The notes: generated by a model not told the origin, from the sequence alone. A DNA stretch of 48,372 bases from Arthrobacter sp. AK04 (GCF_021129155.1 NZ_JAJOMC010000034.1:1-48372); one strand, 5' to 3'. Shown: positions 1 through 8,561, numbered from the stretch's first letter. Made by a program: numbers and translations.

Positions 1-23
1 CGCCTTACCCCCACCCAACCCCC

Positions 24-152
24 GACGCTCTCTCACTTGATGCGGGTTTCCCTGCGACGCTCCTTCAGTTGATGCGGGTTTTCTTGTGGCGCTCCCTCAC
101 TTGATGCGCGCTTTCCTGTGACGCTCCCTCACTCACGGTGAGGGAGCGTCAC
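24..152 (+). repeat. Left cluster of 32-bp tandem repeats
   Basis: Three full units begin at 24, 56 and 88 and a fourth starts at 120, an exact 32-bp period. The conserved start of each unit reads GACGCTCYCTCACTTGATGCG with small changes; the second half is more variable. The fourth unit is cut short and runs into its own inverted copy. Units point rightwards here and leftwards on the other side of the adjacent DUF559-type gene (1221-1335). There are no unique spacers, so this is not a CRISPR array. Confidence 0.85.
118..152 (-). terminator. 15-bp perfect hairpin downstream of the DUF559-type gene
   Basis: GTGACGCTCCCTCAC (118-132) and GTGAGGGAGCGTCAC (138-152) form a perfect 15-bp stem with a 5-base loop. 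It is made of the 32-bp repeat core followed by its inverse. It lies 46 bases past the stop of the leftward gene at 198. There is no T-tract, so a terminator role is inferred from position and strength only; it could equally be a structural part of the repeat element. Confidence 0.5.
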
Positions 153-197
153 GGCCTTAAGCGCCGCCGTCGTCATGGCACAAGAGGCCTCTGACGT

Positions 198-1154
198 TCA
201 GTCCCCGCTGGCGAACCCCGACGCCTGGGGGTGGTCAAGCCAACCGTTCCGGAGCGCTTTTTTGATTTGTCCAACGGCTCGGCGAAAGTCGTCAGCGTGA
301 TCGTCTTTGTCGAAGACAAGGACCGTCCAGCCGGCCGACTCAAAGGCCTTATCCCGCCGCCTGTCGCTGAAGATCTGTGACTCATCGAGGTGATGCCCGC
401 CGTCGTACTGAATCGCGAGGCGGCGATGACGGTAGCCGAGATCGGCCGACGGCGACCGCGCGTCTCCGGCGCGCAATGGCACCTGGAGTTCCGGCTCGGG
501 TAAGCCGGCGCTGGCAATGGCCAGCCGAAGCAGCGTTTCGGGCGCGGAGTCGGCGCCCACGCGCATCAGTTCCAACGCTTCACGGGCCCTGACGATGCCT
601 TGGAGATTCGGGTGCCGGGCTACAAGTGCGCGGAGGCCTGCCAGGGTGTCGTAGGGTTCCGTCCTTCCCTCGAAATCCACGCGCGGGACGCGGATGAGTT
701 CGTCACCCATGCTCACCAGATCGTCGAGAGGCAGGTCCCGTGCCAAATCGAGCCAAGTCCGGGACCGCGTGCTCAGGCGGATGCCATCGACCAGTTCAAC
801 CTCATCTTCACGGGCCAGAACGGTATGCCCGAAGATGCCCTTGCGGCGGACCGCCGGCAACGCACGCGGCTTGCTGAGGTGCAACTCCGTGGAGTCCGCC
901 AGCCACGGTGGCAGCAGTTGGCTCTGAAGCCGGGCCGCGGTCACATGTGAGATCCACGCCCCCGGGGACACGGCGGACAACGCCCTGGCCGCGCCTTCCA
1001 GCTCGAAGTCCCAGCCCGCCGGGCGGTACAGGCCGCGGCCCACGTTGACTACGTCCTTGCGCCGAAGCCGGTCCACCGTGACGCCGGAGGCCCTGGCTGA
1101 GACGAAGGTGAAGGGAGCTGTTGCCAGCGGAAGTGGCAGAACTTGCTTTCGCAT
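198..1154 (-). CDS. AbiEi-like/DUF559 domain protein
   Basis: A 318-residue protein. The N-terminal ~60 residues resemble the winged-helix part of type IV AbiEi antitoxins (GVTVDRLRRKDVVNVGRGLY, residues 24-43). The C-terminal ~110 residues look like DUF559, a Vsr-like endonuclease fold, with S203-x-x-E206, D238 and the stretch AIQYDGGHH (247-255); the acidic residue usually preceding the YDG is Q249 here, so the nuclease site may be altered. Such two-part proteins are common as orphan genes in Arthrobacter-type genomes and their function is not settled. It stands alone, bracketed by inverted clusters of a 32-bp repeat. The start at 1154 is the only good ATG before the N-terminal domain. Confidence 0.75.
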   Translation of the reverse strand: MRKQVLPLPLATAPFTFVSARASGVTVDRLRRKDVVNVGRGLYRPAGWDFELEGAARALSAVSPGAWISHVTAARLQSQLLPPWLADSTELHLSKPRALPAVRRKGIFGHTVLAREDEVELVDGIRLSTRSRTWLDLARDLPLDDLVSMGDELIRVPRVDFEGRTEPYDTLAGLRALVARHPNLQGIVRAREALELMRVGADSAPETLLRLAIASAGLPEPELQVPLRAGDARSPSADLGYRHRRLAIQYDGGHHLDESQIFSDRRRDKAFESAGWTVLVFDKDDHADDFRRAVGQIKKALRNGWLDHPQASGFASGD

Positions 1155-1220
1155 GCTGGCATTGTGCCCCGAGACGGCGGTCGGCCGCAGAAGTTATCCA
1201 CAGGCACCGGTGAGCTAATG

Positions 1221-1335
1221 GACGGGTGAGAGGGGATCGGCCGGAAGCCCGCATCGAGTGAGAGAGGATCGGCCCGGGACCCGACGTTAAGTGAGAGAGG
1301 ATCGCCGGGGAATGGGCATCAAGTGAGAGAGCGTC
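1221..1335 (-). repeat. Right cluster of 32-bp tandem repeats, inverted relative to the left one
   Basis: Read on the minus strand, units end at 1335, 1303, 1270 and 1238 (spacing 32-33). They share the core CTCTCACTTGATG/CTCTCACTTAACG with the left cluster at 24-152 but in opposite orientation. The first unit begins GACGCTC and the next ones GATCCTC. The cluster fills the space between the DUF559-type gene start and the PucR-gene stop, and its outer end abuts the PucR stop codon at 1336. Confidence 0.8.
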
Positions 1336-2883
1336 CTACTCGGAGTGCAGGGCGGCGAGGCGGGTGGCCAGGTGCAGTGCAGCTAGGCGGCCGGTGCTGC
1401 GGGGGTCGCCGCCGCAGAGGGAAAAGATCCGCTGCAGCCGCTGGTGCATGGACTGCCGCTCCAGATGCAGCTCCCGCGCAGCCTGTGCGGTGTTGCAGCC
1501 GGAGTCCAGCCATACCCGCAGCGTTTCAGCCAGCTGCGAGCGGCGCTGCGCATCGTAGTCAAGGACGGCCCCCAACTGCTGGCGCACAAAGTCCTCACGC
1601 TTGGCCTTATCAAGGGAATGGAATGCCATCCGTTCCACCGCAAACGCCTCTGCGTCGAGCGCCCCCGTCAGCCCTGCCCCGGACGTGCGCAGCTCATCGC
1701 CTGCTCCCAGATCCAGCGTCAGCCGGGCCTCTGCCAGCGACCAGGGTGCCGCCGAAATCCCGGAGGCCACCGGGCCTACCGCGCTGATACTGCCCTCTGG
1801 CAATTCGAGTGTCCGGAGCCCGGCCAGGATCTCGCTGCGGTCCTCCTGCGCTTTGCCGGTCCGCAACGCGGCGAGCGCCAACAACTCCTGGTTGTCCGCA
1901 TAGCTGGCACTGTGCCGGCCAACCCGGTCCAGCAGCTGCTCCACTGTGGTTCGGAGCTGCCGGGAGCCAGGGGAACGGATCACAACCGCCACCAGCTGCG
2001 CGGCCGGGGGAATGCCCGCAGCCGGGGCGAGCTGCTGGAGCCGCCAGTTTTGCGTACCGGAATCAACGGCGCGGATCAGTGCGGCGCCCGCCATCTCCTT
2101 CAGGCCGGGCGGCATGCGCTGCAGGAGGGCCAGTGCCAGAATGTCCACCGAGCGGTTCCCGGCAATCCTTGCCAGGTTCACATCGCCTCCCTCCAGCGTG
2201 TGAAGGCTCAGACGCGCCGACGGTATGCCCCGCACGGACACATCAATATGGGTAGTGCGTGCCCGGTCCTGGTCGGCGTCCCCCGCCGGAGCAGGTCCGG
2301 CATCCACGGCATGGCCAAAAGGCAGTGCGCTTGCCAGCGGAGCACCCGCGTTGGAGGTCAGGACCACTTCGGCGCCTACCGCCTCAGCGAGGACGGCGAG
2401 GATCCGGTCAAGGCTGCCGCCGTGGGCCAGCTCCACCGCCATGGCATGGCTTGCCCGGTCAGCCTGCTGCAGGTGCGCAGCCGACTCGCTCACCAGCAAC
2501 GAATTGATGGCTTCCATGACGCCCACGAAGGGCACCACTTTGCGCAGCTCTATCAGCGGAAGCCCAGCAGCTTCGGCGGCTCCCACCATGGAGGACGGAA
2601 TGGACGGCAGGGCCGCGCCCGTCTCGATGGCCAGCGCGGCCACTCCCCGTTCCGCCAACTCCCAGATGTAGCCGATACGCCGCTTATCCGTCGCCGCGGC
2701 CAAGGCCTGGCCCCCGGTGAGCAGCAGTTCACCTCCGCCAAGTAACGGTGCGATGTCCAAAACCTCACTGGAGTGGATCCAGCGCAGCTGCGTCTGGTCC
2801 GCAATCGCCGCCGCGGCGCGGACCACGGGATCCGCGGGTGTGAGGGTGGAATGTTTCAAAACATCCTGTAGCCGTATTGGCAT
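1336..2883 (-). CDS. PucR family transcriptional regulator
   Basis: A 515-residue regulator. The N-terminal half (about residues 5-130) matches the PucR ligand-binding domain, beginning with RLQDVLKHSTLTPADP. The last ~60 residues hold a PucR-type helix-turn-helix (NTAQAARELHLERQSMHQRL). PucR proteins control purine or other nitrogen-source catabolism, usually through an effector. I chose the ATG at 2883 because GGAG lies five bases before it and because the domain begins there; the longer frame to 2952 adds residues with no support. It is divergent from an NCS1 permease gene, with inverted repeats in the 108-base gap, so it probably controls that gene and itself. Confidence 0.88.
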   Translation of the reverse strand: MPIRLQDVLKHSTLTPADPVVRAAAAIADQTQLRWIHSSEVLDIAPLLGGGELLLTGGQALAAATDKRRIGYIWELAERGVAALAIETGAALPSIPSSMVGAAEAAGLPLIELRKVVPFVGVMEAINSLLVSESAAHLQQADRASHAMAVELAHGGSLDRILAVLAEAVGAEVVLTSNAGAPLASALPFGHAVDAGPAPAGDADQDRARTTHIDVSVRGIPSARLSLHTLEGGDVNLARIAGNRSVDILALALLQRMPPGLKEMAGAALIRAVDSGTQNWRLQQLAPAAGIPPAAQLVAVVIRSPGSRQLRTTVEQLLDRVGRHSASYADNQELLALAALRTGKAQEDRSEILAGLRTLELPEGSISAVGPVASGISAAPWSLAEARLTLDLGAGDELRTSGAGLTGALDAEAFAVERMAFHSLDKAKREDFVRQQLGAVLDYDAQRRSQLAETLRVWLDSGCNTAQAARELHLERQSMHQRLQRIFSLCGGDPRSTGRLAALHLATRLAALHSE

Positions 2884-2924
2884 GACACTCCGTCGCGTAG
2901 AAGGCAAATCTTCACGACACATTG

Positions 2925-2953
2925 TATGTGGTGGTTGTGGCATGAGCCACATA
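2925..2953. promoter_or_regulatory. Inverted repeats in the PucR/permease divergent gap (candidate operator)
   Basis: TGTGGC (2936-2941) and GCCACA (2946-2951) form a perfect 6+6 inverted repeat with a 4-base spacer. A second partner, TATGTGG (2925-2931), is the exact inverse of CCACATA (2947-2953). The nested arrangement lies ~40 bases before the permease start. Binding by the neighbouring PucR protein is inference from position. Confidence 0.45.
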
Positions 2954-2991
2954 ATCTGGATCTATCCCTTTCACTTATGGAGGCTTTCCCC

Positions 2992-4524
2992 ATGCAAGAC
3001 AACCTCTCCACGAAGCAGTCAGGGCCGGCAATGGTGCCGGCCGAGGACTGCGAGGCCTGGCTCCAGCCCATCCCCGAGTCACAGCGCACGCACAAAGTTT
3101 CCGGCCAATTCTGGATCTGGGCCGGCGCCAACCTGGCCCCCATCAACTGGGTGCTCGGCGCCCTCGGAATCCACCTGGGGCTTGGTTTCGCGGACACCGT
3201 CACCGTCCTGGTCCTGGGCAACCTGATCGGCATGCTGCTCTTCGGGTGCTTCGTGCTGCTGGGACAGAAGACGGGCGCCACCGGCATGGTCCTGGCCCGG
3301 GCGGCCTTCGGCCGGCGGGGCAACTACCTCCCCGCCAGCATCCAGGCGCTCCTGGTGATCGGCTGGTGCGCCGTGAACACCTGGATCATCCTGGACCTGG
3401 TGATGGCACTGTTCGGAACGCTCGGCTGGGTGGATCCCACGGCGCAGAACTACGCCTGGAAGATTGCCGTGGCCACAGGGATCATGGCCACCCAGGTGGC
3501 CATCGCCTGGTTCGGCTACAAGGCAATCGCCGCCTTTGAAAAGTGGACCGTCCCGCCCACCATCATCATCCTGGCCGTCATGTCCGCCGTTGCCTGGTTC
3601 GGCATGAAGATCGACTGGGCCTACGCCGGCCCCGCAGGCAACATCCTGGAAGGCTCCGAGCGGATCGCAGCCATGAGCGCCGTGATGACCGCCATCGGCA
3701 TCGGCTGGGGCATCACCTGGTTCACGTACGCCGCCGACTACTCCCGTTTCGTCAGCACCGAAGTTCCCAAGAAGAAGGTCTACCTGGCGTCCGTTCTGGG
3801 CCAGTTCATCCCGGTAGTCTGGCTTGGCGTCCTGGGTGCCAGCCTGGCCACCAACAGCGGCGAGATCGATCCCGGAAAGCTCATCGTCCAGAACTTCGGC
3901 GTCCTGGCGCTGCCCGTCCTGCTGATGGTGCTGCACGGCCCCATCGCCACCAACATCCTGAACATCTACACCTTCTCCGTGGCCACCCAGTCACTGGACA
4001 TCACCATCAGCCGCCGCAAGCTGAACCTGTTCGTCGGCGTCTTCTCGCTCATCGCCGTCGTCTTCTTCATCTTCCAGGAGGACTTCGCGGCTGTCCTGGA
4101 CGCGTGGCTCATCGGCCTGGTGGCCTGGGTGGCCGCCTGGGGCGGCGTCATGCTGGTGCATTACTTCTGGATCGAGAAGCGCTGGCCCGGCAACCCCGCA
4201 CGGCTGTTCGACGGCGTCGGCACCAAGCGGCTGCCCGGCGTCAACTGGGCGGGAGTCACCTCCCTCCTGGTCGGCATCTTCGCCACCTGGCTGTTTATGT
4301 ACGGCCTCGTTCCCGCCATGCAGGGCCCCATCGCCGTGGCCCTGGGCGGCTGGGACCTGTCCTGGCTGGCCGGCGGGCTGGCGAGCGCCACGAGCTACGC
4401 CATCCTGGGCCCGAGGGTTCACCGCAAGTTCCTCGAATCCGCTCCGGCCGCCAGCGCCGACGTCCAGCCTTCCCCGGCCCTGGCCGGAATGCCAGCCCGG
4501 CCCAGCGCCCCGGCCGGCCTCTAA
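2992..4524 (+). CDS. NCS1 family purine/cytosine-type permease
   Basis: A 510-residue membrane protein with about twelve hydrophobic segments. The N-terminal stretch QFWIWAGANLAPINWVLGAL is typical of the nucleobase:cation symporter-1 family (cytosine, purine, allantoin and hydantoin permeases). I chose the ATG at 2992 because GGAGG at 2979-2983 stands eight bases before it; the ATG at 2977 overlaps that ribosome site. The C-terminal ~25 residues are an Ala/Pro-rich cytoplasmic tail. The following deacetylase begins 16 bases after the stop, so the two are probably cotranscribed. The substrate is not deducible from sequence; the PucR neighbour points to a nitrogen-rich heterocycle. Confidence 0.9.
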   Translation: MQDNLSTKQSGPAMVPAEDCEAWLQPIPESQRTHKVSGQFWIWAGANLAPINWVLGALGIHLGLGFADTVTVLVLGNLIGMLLFGCFVLLGQKTGATGMVLARAAFGRRGNYLPASIQALLVIGWCAVNTWIILDLVMALFGTLGWVDPTAQNYAWKIAVATGIMATQVAIAWFGYKAIAAFEKWTVPPTIIILAVMSAVAWFGMKIDWAYAGPAGNILEGSERIAAMSAVMTAIGIGWGITWFTYAADYSRFVSTEVPKKKVYLASVLGQFIPVVWLGVLGASLATNSGEIDPGKLIVQNFGVLALPVLLMVLHGPIATNILNIYTFSVATQSLDITISRRKLNLFVGVFSLIAVVFFIFQEDFAAVLDAWLIGLVAWVAAWGGVMLVHYFWIEKRWPGNPARLFDGVGTKRLPGVNWAGVTSLLVGIFATWLFMYGLVPAMQGPIAVALGGWDLSWLAGGLASATSYAILGPRVHRKFLESAPAASADVQPSPALAGMPARPSAPAGL

Positions 4525-4540
4525 TCTAGGAACACCTGAC

Positions 4541-5497
4541 ATGACCTTTGAAGCATTCCCGGACTCCGCCCACCCGATCACCTGGCCCGAGGGCAAGCAG
4601 GCGGCAGCATCCTTCACCTTCGACGTCGACGCTGAATCATGCACCATCGCGCACGATCCCAAGAGCACCAGCCGGATGTCCCTGATGACCCACCAGTCCT
4701 ACGGGCCCAAGGTGGCAGTCCCCCGGCTGCTGCAGATCCTCCAGCGGCAGGACATCCGCGCCACGTTCTTCGTCCCCGGCTTCACGGCCGAGTGCTACCC
4801 GGACACCGTCCGGCGCATCGTGGACGCGGGGCACGAAGTGGCCCACCACGGCTACCTGCACGAGCCCATGCAGGGCATCGACGCCGAGACGGAGGCACGC
4901 TACATCGACCGCGGCCTGGAGGCGCTGGCCAAGGTGGCTGGGGTTGAGCCTGTTGGCTACCGGGCGCCGTGGTGGGAGCTGAACTGGCACTCCCCCGCCC
5001 TTCTGGCGGACCGCGGCTTCCTCTACGATTCAAGCCTGCTCGACGGCGATGCCCCCTACCGCTTCAGCGTCGCCCCGGACGACTCCCGGGACATTGTGGA
5101 GATTCCGGTGGACTGGGCGCTGGACGACTGGGAGCAGTACGCGTTCTACCCCGGCGTCACCGGCAGCGGCGTCATCGAAAGCCCGGCGAAGGTGCTGGAG
5201 ATGTGGACGCTTGAGGCGGAGGCGCACCATGCGCAGGGCAGCTGCTTCGTCCTCACCAACCACCCGTTCATCTCCGGCCGGCCCTCCAAGGCCGTGGCCC
5301 TGGAGCGGCTGATTGAGCGGGTCAAGGGGATGGACGGCATGTGGGTGGCCACCATGGAGGAGATCGCGGAGCACACCCGCCGGACGGTTCAGGAAGTCCA
5401 CACCCACGCCCGCATCCAGGTGCCCTCCTTCCCGGATACCGGGGCGAAGTTCACGCCGTCGGTGGTGCGGGAGTCACGGCCCGCCGTCGCCGGCTGA
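4541..5497 (+). CDS. Polysaccharide deacetylase (NodB/PuuE-like) family hydrolase
   Basis: A 318-residue NodB-homology protein of carbohydrate esterase 4 type, a metal-dependent amidase fold. Visible motifs are TFDVD (26-30) for the catalytic aspartates, HHGYLH (102-107) supplying the metal histidines, and RAPWWE (141-146). Family members include chitin/peptidoglycan deacetylases and the cofactor-independent allantoinase PuuE. There is no signal peptide, and the gene follows an NCS1 permease under a PucR-type regulator, so a cytoplasmic amidohydrolase acting on an imported ureide or cyclic amide is more likely than a wall enzyme. That role is inferred from context. Confidence 0.85.
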   Translation: MTFEAFPDSAHPITWPEGKQAAASFTFDVDAESCTIAHDPKSTSRMSLMTHQSYGPKVAVPRLLQILQRQDIRATFFVPGFTAECYPDTVRRIVDAGHEVAHHGYLHEPMQGIDAETEARYIDRGLEALAKVAGVEPVGYRAPWWELNWHSPALLADRGFLYDSSLLDGDAPYRFSVAPDDSRDIVEIPVDWALDDWEQYAFYPGVTGSGVIESPAKVLEMWTLEAEAHHAQGSCFVLTNHPFISGRPSKAVALERLIERVKGMDGMWVATMEEIAEHTRRTVQEVHTHARIQVPSFPDTGAKFTPSVVRESRPAVAG

Positions 5498-5521
5498 GCA
5501 GCCGGCTCGTATTTCCAGCCA

Positions 5522-5568
5522 GCTGCTGGAGTGGTGCTGTCCCGGGAAGGCGGCACCACTCCAGCAGC
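5522..5568. terminator. 16-bp hairpin between deacetylase and serine hydrolase genes
   Basis: GCTGCTGGAGTGGTGC (5522-5537) pairs perfectly with GCACCACTCCAGCAGC (5553-5568) around a 15-base loop. It starts 25 bases after the deacetylase stop and ends 26 bases before the next start. No T-tract follows, which is common for terminators or attenuators in high-GC actinobacteria. Confidence 0.6.
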
Positions 5569-5594
5569 ACCAATCACGGGCAAGAAGAGGCATC

Positions 5595-6731
5595 GTGAAC
5601 AACCCCACCCCGGACCCCATGCAGCCTTCCACCGAGGACCGACTCCGGGCAGCCGCTTCCAGCATCCAAGGTTTCAAGGCACCGGCGCTGTCCTATGCAG
5701 TCGCTACGGCGGACGGCATCATTGCTTCCGGCGCCGTCGGCATTGCCCGGCTCTCCGACGGCCGGGCAGCGGGCACCGAAGACCAGTACCCATGGTTCTC
5801 CATGACCAAAATAGCCACAGCCACTGCCATCATGCGCCTGCACGCTGCCGGCCAGCTCGACGTGGACGCCCTGGTCGGTCAGTATCTGCCCAGCTACGAT
5901 CCGGGCCGGCACGGACAACCAACAGTACGCCAGCTACTCACGCACACGGCCGGCCTGCCCAACCCCCTTCCCCTCCGCTGGATCCGCCCCGAAAACCAGG
6001 CGCCAACGCCTGGCCTGCTGGAAGGCATCGTGCGCAAGTACGGCAAGCCCCGCCGAACTCCGGGCGGTCGAGCAGCGTACTCCAACATCGGATACCTGAT
6101 CGCTGGCCTGGTAATCGAAGCAGCCACCGGCCAGTCGGTCGAACAGGTCATTACCGACCTGGTCCTTCAGCCACTGGGCATGGACCACACCGGGTTCACC
6201 TTCAACACCGAAGGACCAAGGGCCACCGGCTATGTCCTTTCCCCGCGGATGACGCACCCCATGGTTGCGGCCCTGCTCCCCGCGGGCGTGGCTGGAGCCA
6301 GCGCCGGACGTGCCCTCAGCCTGCGCCCATTCCTCGTCGAAGGTGCCGCCTACGGGGGACTCATCGGGCCCGCCTCAGACGCCGTGAAGCTGGCCGCGGC
6401 CCACCTCCCAAATCCCGGCCCTGCCGGTGGAACCGGGCCGCTGGGCGACCTGGGCCAGATGCGCATGATCCACCACAAAGGCTGGCGGTTTGATCACGGC
6501 ATCGGATGGTTCCGCAAGCCGGCGGATGCCAACCAGTCCCCCGCCTTCGTTGAGCACTACGGCACCGGCGGAGGCTTCTGGAATGCGATGCGGATCTACC
6601 CCGACCTTGGCATCGCTGCCGTCGGAATGACCAACGCCACCAGCCGTTGGCCATTCGACAGCTTCTTCAATGACGTCGTCGACATCCTCGGTCACAACAT
6701 GCCGCAGTCCCACAACCATGACCTGCCCTGA
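5595..6731 (+). CDS. Serine hydrolase, beta-lactamase (class C/EstB-like) family
   Basis: A 378-residue protein of the penicillin-binding-protein fold. The nucleophile motif SMTK (S69-K72) and the second motif YSN (162-164) are present; HYGTGGGFW near the C-terminal third fits the position of the usual KTG/HxG box. No signal peptide is seen, so it is probably a cytoplasmic esterase or amidase rather than a resistance enzyme. The GTG at 5595 follows AGAGG at 5586-5590; an in-frame ATG at 5619 is the alternative. Upstream codons in the same frame run across the hairpin and belong to no recognisable domain. It may serve the permease-deacetylase pathway. Confidence 0.82.
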   Translation: MNNPTPDPMQPSTEDRLRAAASSIQGFKAPALSYAVATADGIIASGAVGIARLSDGRAAGTEDQYPWFSMTKIATATAIMRLHAAGQLDVDALVGQYLPSYDPGRHGQPTVRQLLTHTAGLPNPLPLRWIRPENQAPTPGLLEGIVRKYGKPRRTPGGRAAYSNIGYLIAGLVIEAATGQSVEQVITDLVLQPLGMDHTGFTFNTEGPRATGYVLSPRMTHPMVAALLPAGVAGASAGRALSLRPFLVEGAAYGGLIGPASDAVKLAAAHLPNPGPAGGTGPLGDLGQMRMIHHKGWRFDHGIGWFRKPADANQSPAFVEHYGTGGGFWNAMRIYPDLGIAAVGMTNATSRWPFDSFFNDVVDILGHNMPQSHNHDLP

Positions 6732-6777
6732 CCACGCGTCTAGCCCCTTGTCAGGGCCAGGGACTAAACTGAAGTAA

Positions 6778-6793
6778 TCGAACATATATTCGA
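6778..6793. promoter_or_regulatory. LexA (SOS) box upstream of umuDC
   Basis: TCGAACATATATTCGA matches the actinobacterial/Gram-positive SOS box TCGAAC-N4-GTTCGA with one change (A for G opening the right half). It ends 13 bases before the umuD start, so LexA bound here would block transcription. DNA-damage induction of the umuDC pair follows from established LexA biology. Confidence 0.85.
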
Positions 6794-6806
6794 ATAAAGG
6801 TGTGTT

Positions 6807-7238
6807 GTGGGCGTTATTATCGGTCCCCGCGTGATAGATGCGGGCGCCTCATTGTTCTCGGTGCTGATCTCGCCGGTGCCCGTCGCTGCGGGGTTCCCTT
6901 CGCCGGCGCAGGACTACTTTGATGGGCGGATCGACCTGAATGCCCACCTGATAAAGGACATCACCAGCACCTTCGTTGTCCGGGTGACTGGAGACTCCAT
7001 GGAGCGCGCCGGCATCAGTGACGGTGATGAGCTGATCGTCAACAGGGCTCTGGAACCAAAGGACGGGTCCGTGGTCATCGCCGTACTGGACGGGGAACTG
7101 ACTGTGAAGCGCCTGCGCCTGACTGCCACGGGAGTGGTGCTGCAGGCGGAGAATCCAAAGTATCCGGACATCAAAGTGCCTGCCCTCTCGGAGCTGACCA
7201 TCTGGGGCGTGGCCACGAGATGCCTGCACCATGTCTAG
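6807..7238 (+). CDS. umuD: UmuD-like S24 family self-cleaving protein
   Basis: A 143-residue LexA/UmuD-type peptidase. It carries the Ala-Gly cleavage site in PVAAGFPSPA (A28-G29), the catalytic serine in VTGDSM (S64) and the catalytic lysine in LTVKRL (K101). RecA-stimulated self-cleavage turns UmuD into the UmuD' subunit of polymerase V. The start is GTG at 6807, six bases after AAAGG (6796-6800). It stands directly behind a LexA box and 24 bases before umuC, the usual order. Length fits the family (about 140). Confidence 0.93.
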   Translation: MGVIIGPRVIDAGASLFSVLISPVPVAAGFPSPAQDYFDGRIDLNAHLIKDITSTFVVRVTGDSMERAGISDGDELIVNRALEPKDGSVVIAVLDGELTVKRLRLTATGVVLQAENPKYPDIKVPALSELTIWGVATRCLHHV

Positions 7239-7262
7239 CCGCGGCCGCCTGCGGGCACGGCC

Positions 7263-8561
7263 ATGAGCAAGCATGCCATCATACGGCAGATGCCGCAGAT
7301 CGCCCACGTGGACGTCAACTGCTTCTACGCCTCGGCGGAACGTGCCTTCGATCCATCACTGGAGGGCAGGCCGCTGGTGGTGCTCTCGAACAACGACGGC
7401 TGCGCTGTCACCCGCTCCCCCGAAGCGAAAGCCCTGGGCATTGCCACGGGCGAGCCATGGTTCAAACTCGCGCCCCGCGCAAAGGAATGGGGACTGGTGG
7501 CCAAGTCCAGCAACTACGAGCTCTACGGGGACATCAGCGCCCGGGTCATGGAGTTGCTCAGCAGGTACTCGGCGTGGCTGGAGGTTTACAGCATCGACGA
7601 GGCCTTCCTCGGGGTGAAGGGTGAGCCGGAGCAACTGTTGGCGCTGGGCAGGACCATGAAAAACGCCGTCCGCCGCAACGTCGGCGTGCCAGTATGCGTT
7701 GGAATCGCGCCCACCAAAACTCTGGCCAAGCTGTGCAACAAGTGGGCCAAGAACAACCCCGCGTTTGGCGGGGTATGCCACTGGGACAGCGTTCCTGCTG
7801 CCGTGCGGGAGCAACTGCTGGCACGCCTGTCCGTCGAGGAAATCTGGGGCATCGCCGGCCGCCTGGCCAAACGCCTGAACGCCATTGGCATCCACACCGT
7901 CCTGGACCTCACCCGCGCCGACCCCGTGGCCATCCGGGACAAGTTCTCGGTGGTCATGATGCGCACCGTCCTGGAGCTCAACGGCACACCCTGCATCCCC
8001 ATGGAGGAGGAACGCCTGGGCCGGGACCAGCTGATCTTCTCGCGTTCCTTCGCCACCCCGGTCACCACCGCCGCCGGGCTGCGGCAGGTCCTCAGCATCT
8101 ACGGCCAGAATGCGAGCGCGCGGCTGGCCAAACATGGGCTACAGGCGAAAGTCCTCACTGCATTCGCCGGCACCTCGCCCTTCAGCGGGCAGGAACAGTC
8201 CTATCCGTCGGTGTGTGTCCCGCTGCCGATGCCCACAGCGGACCCACTCCTGCTCACCAGGGCGGCGCACGCCCTGCTGCCCAACATCCGCGAAGGCCTG
8301 AGGTACTCCAAAGTGGGGCTCATGCTCACGGACCTGCGGCCCACCGGCAACCAATCCCCCCTGGAGCTGTTCGAGAACCGGCACGAGGAACGCCGCATCG
8401 GCACCCTCCTGGAAGACGTGAGCAGCCGCTTCGGGCGCAGTTCCATCGGCCTCGGGCACGGCGGGATCAGAACGGGCCTGGACTGGACTATGAAACGGAA
8501 CATGCGCTCGCCCCGCTACACCACCCACTGGGACGAACTCCCGCTCGTCAAAGCCGCCTAA
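7263..8561 (+). CDS. umuC: DNA polymerase V catalytic subunit UmuC
   Basis: A 432-residue Y-family DNA polymerase for translesion synthesis. The palm motifs HVDVNCFYASAE (15-26, D17) and YSIDEAFLG (109-117, D112 and E113) supply the metal-binding acids. The end of the protein, with the SPRYTTHWDELP segment, is typical of UmuC rather than DinB. Start at 7263 is preceded by little Shine-Dalgarno sequence; an ATG ten codons later is possible. Expression is expected from the umuD promoter under LexA control. Confidence 0.93.
   Translation: MSKHAIIRQMPQIAHVDVNCFYASAERAFDPSLEGRPLVVLSNNDGCAVTRSPEAKALGIATGEPWFKLAPRAKEWGLVAKSSNYELYGDISARVMELLSRYSAWLEVYSIDEAFLGVKGEPEQLLALGRTMKNAVRRNVGVPVCVGIAPTKTLAKLCNKWAKNNPAFGGVCHWDSVPAAVREQLLARLSVEEIWGIAGRLAKRLNAIGIHTVLDLTRADPVAIRDKFSVVMMRTVLELNGTPCIPMEEERLGRDQLIFSRSFATPVTTAAGLRQVLSIYGQNASARLAKHGLQAKVLTAFAGTSPFSGQEQSYPSVCVPLPMPTADPLLLTRAAHALLPNIREGLRYSKVGLMLTDLRPTGNQSPLELFENRHEERRIGTLLEDVSSRFGRSSIGLGHGGIRTGLDWTMKRNMRSPRYTTHWDELPLVKAA

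Noticed and set aside
24..152. CRISPR-like array
   Set aside because: The period is regular but units are contiguous with no unique spacers, and the units themselves vary; no cas genes are near.
1444..2745. Long rightward open frame opposite the PucR gene
   Set aside because: It is a shadow of the PucR coding strand: low-complexity translation, no domain, and the opposite strand holds a clear family match.
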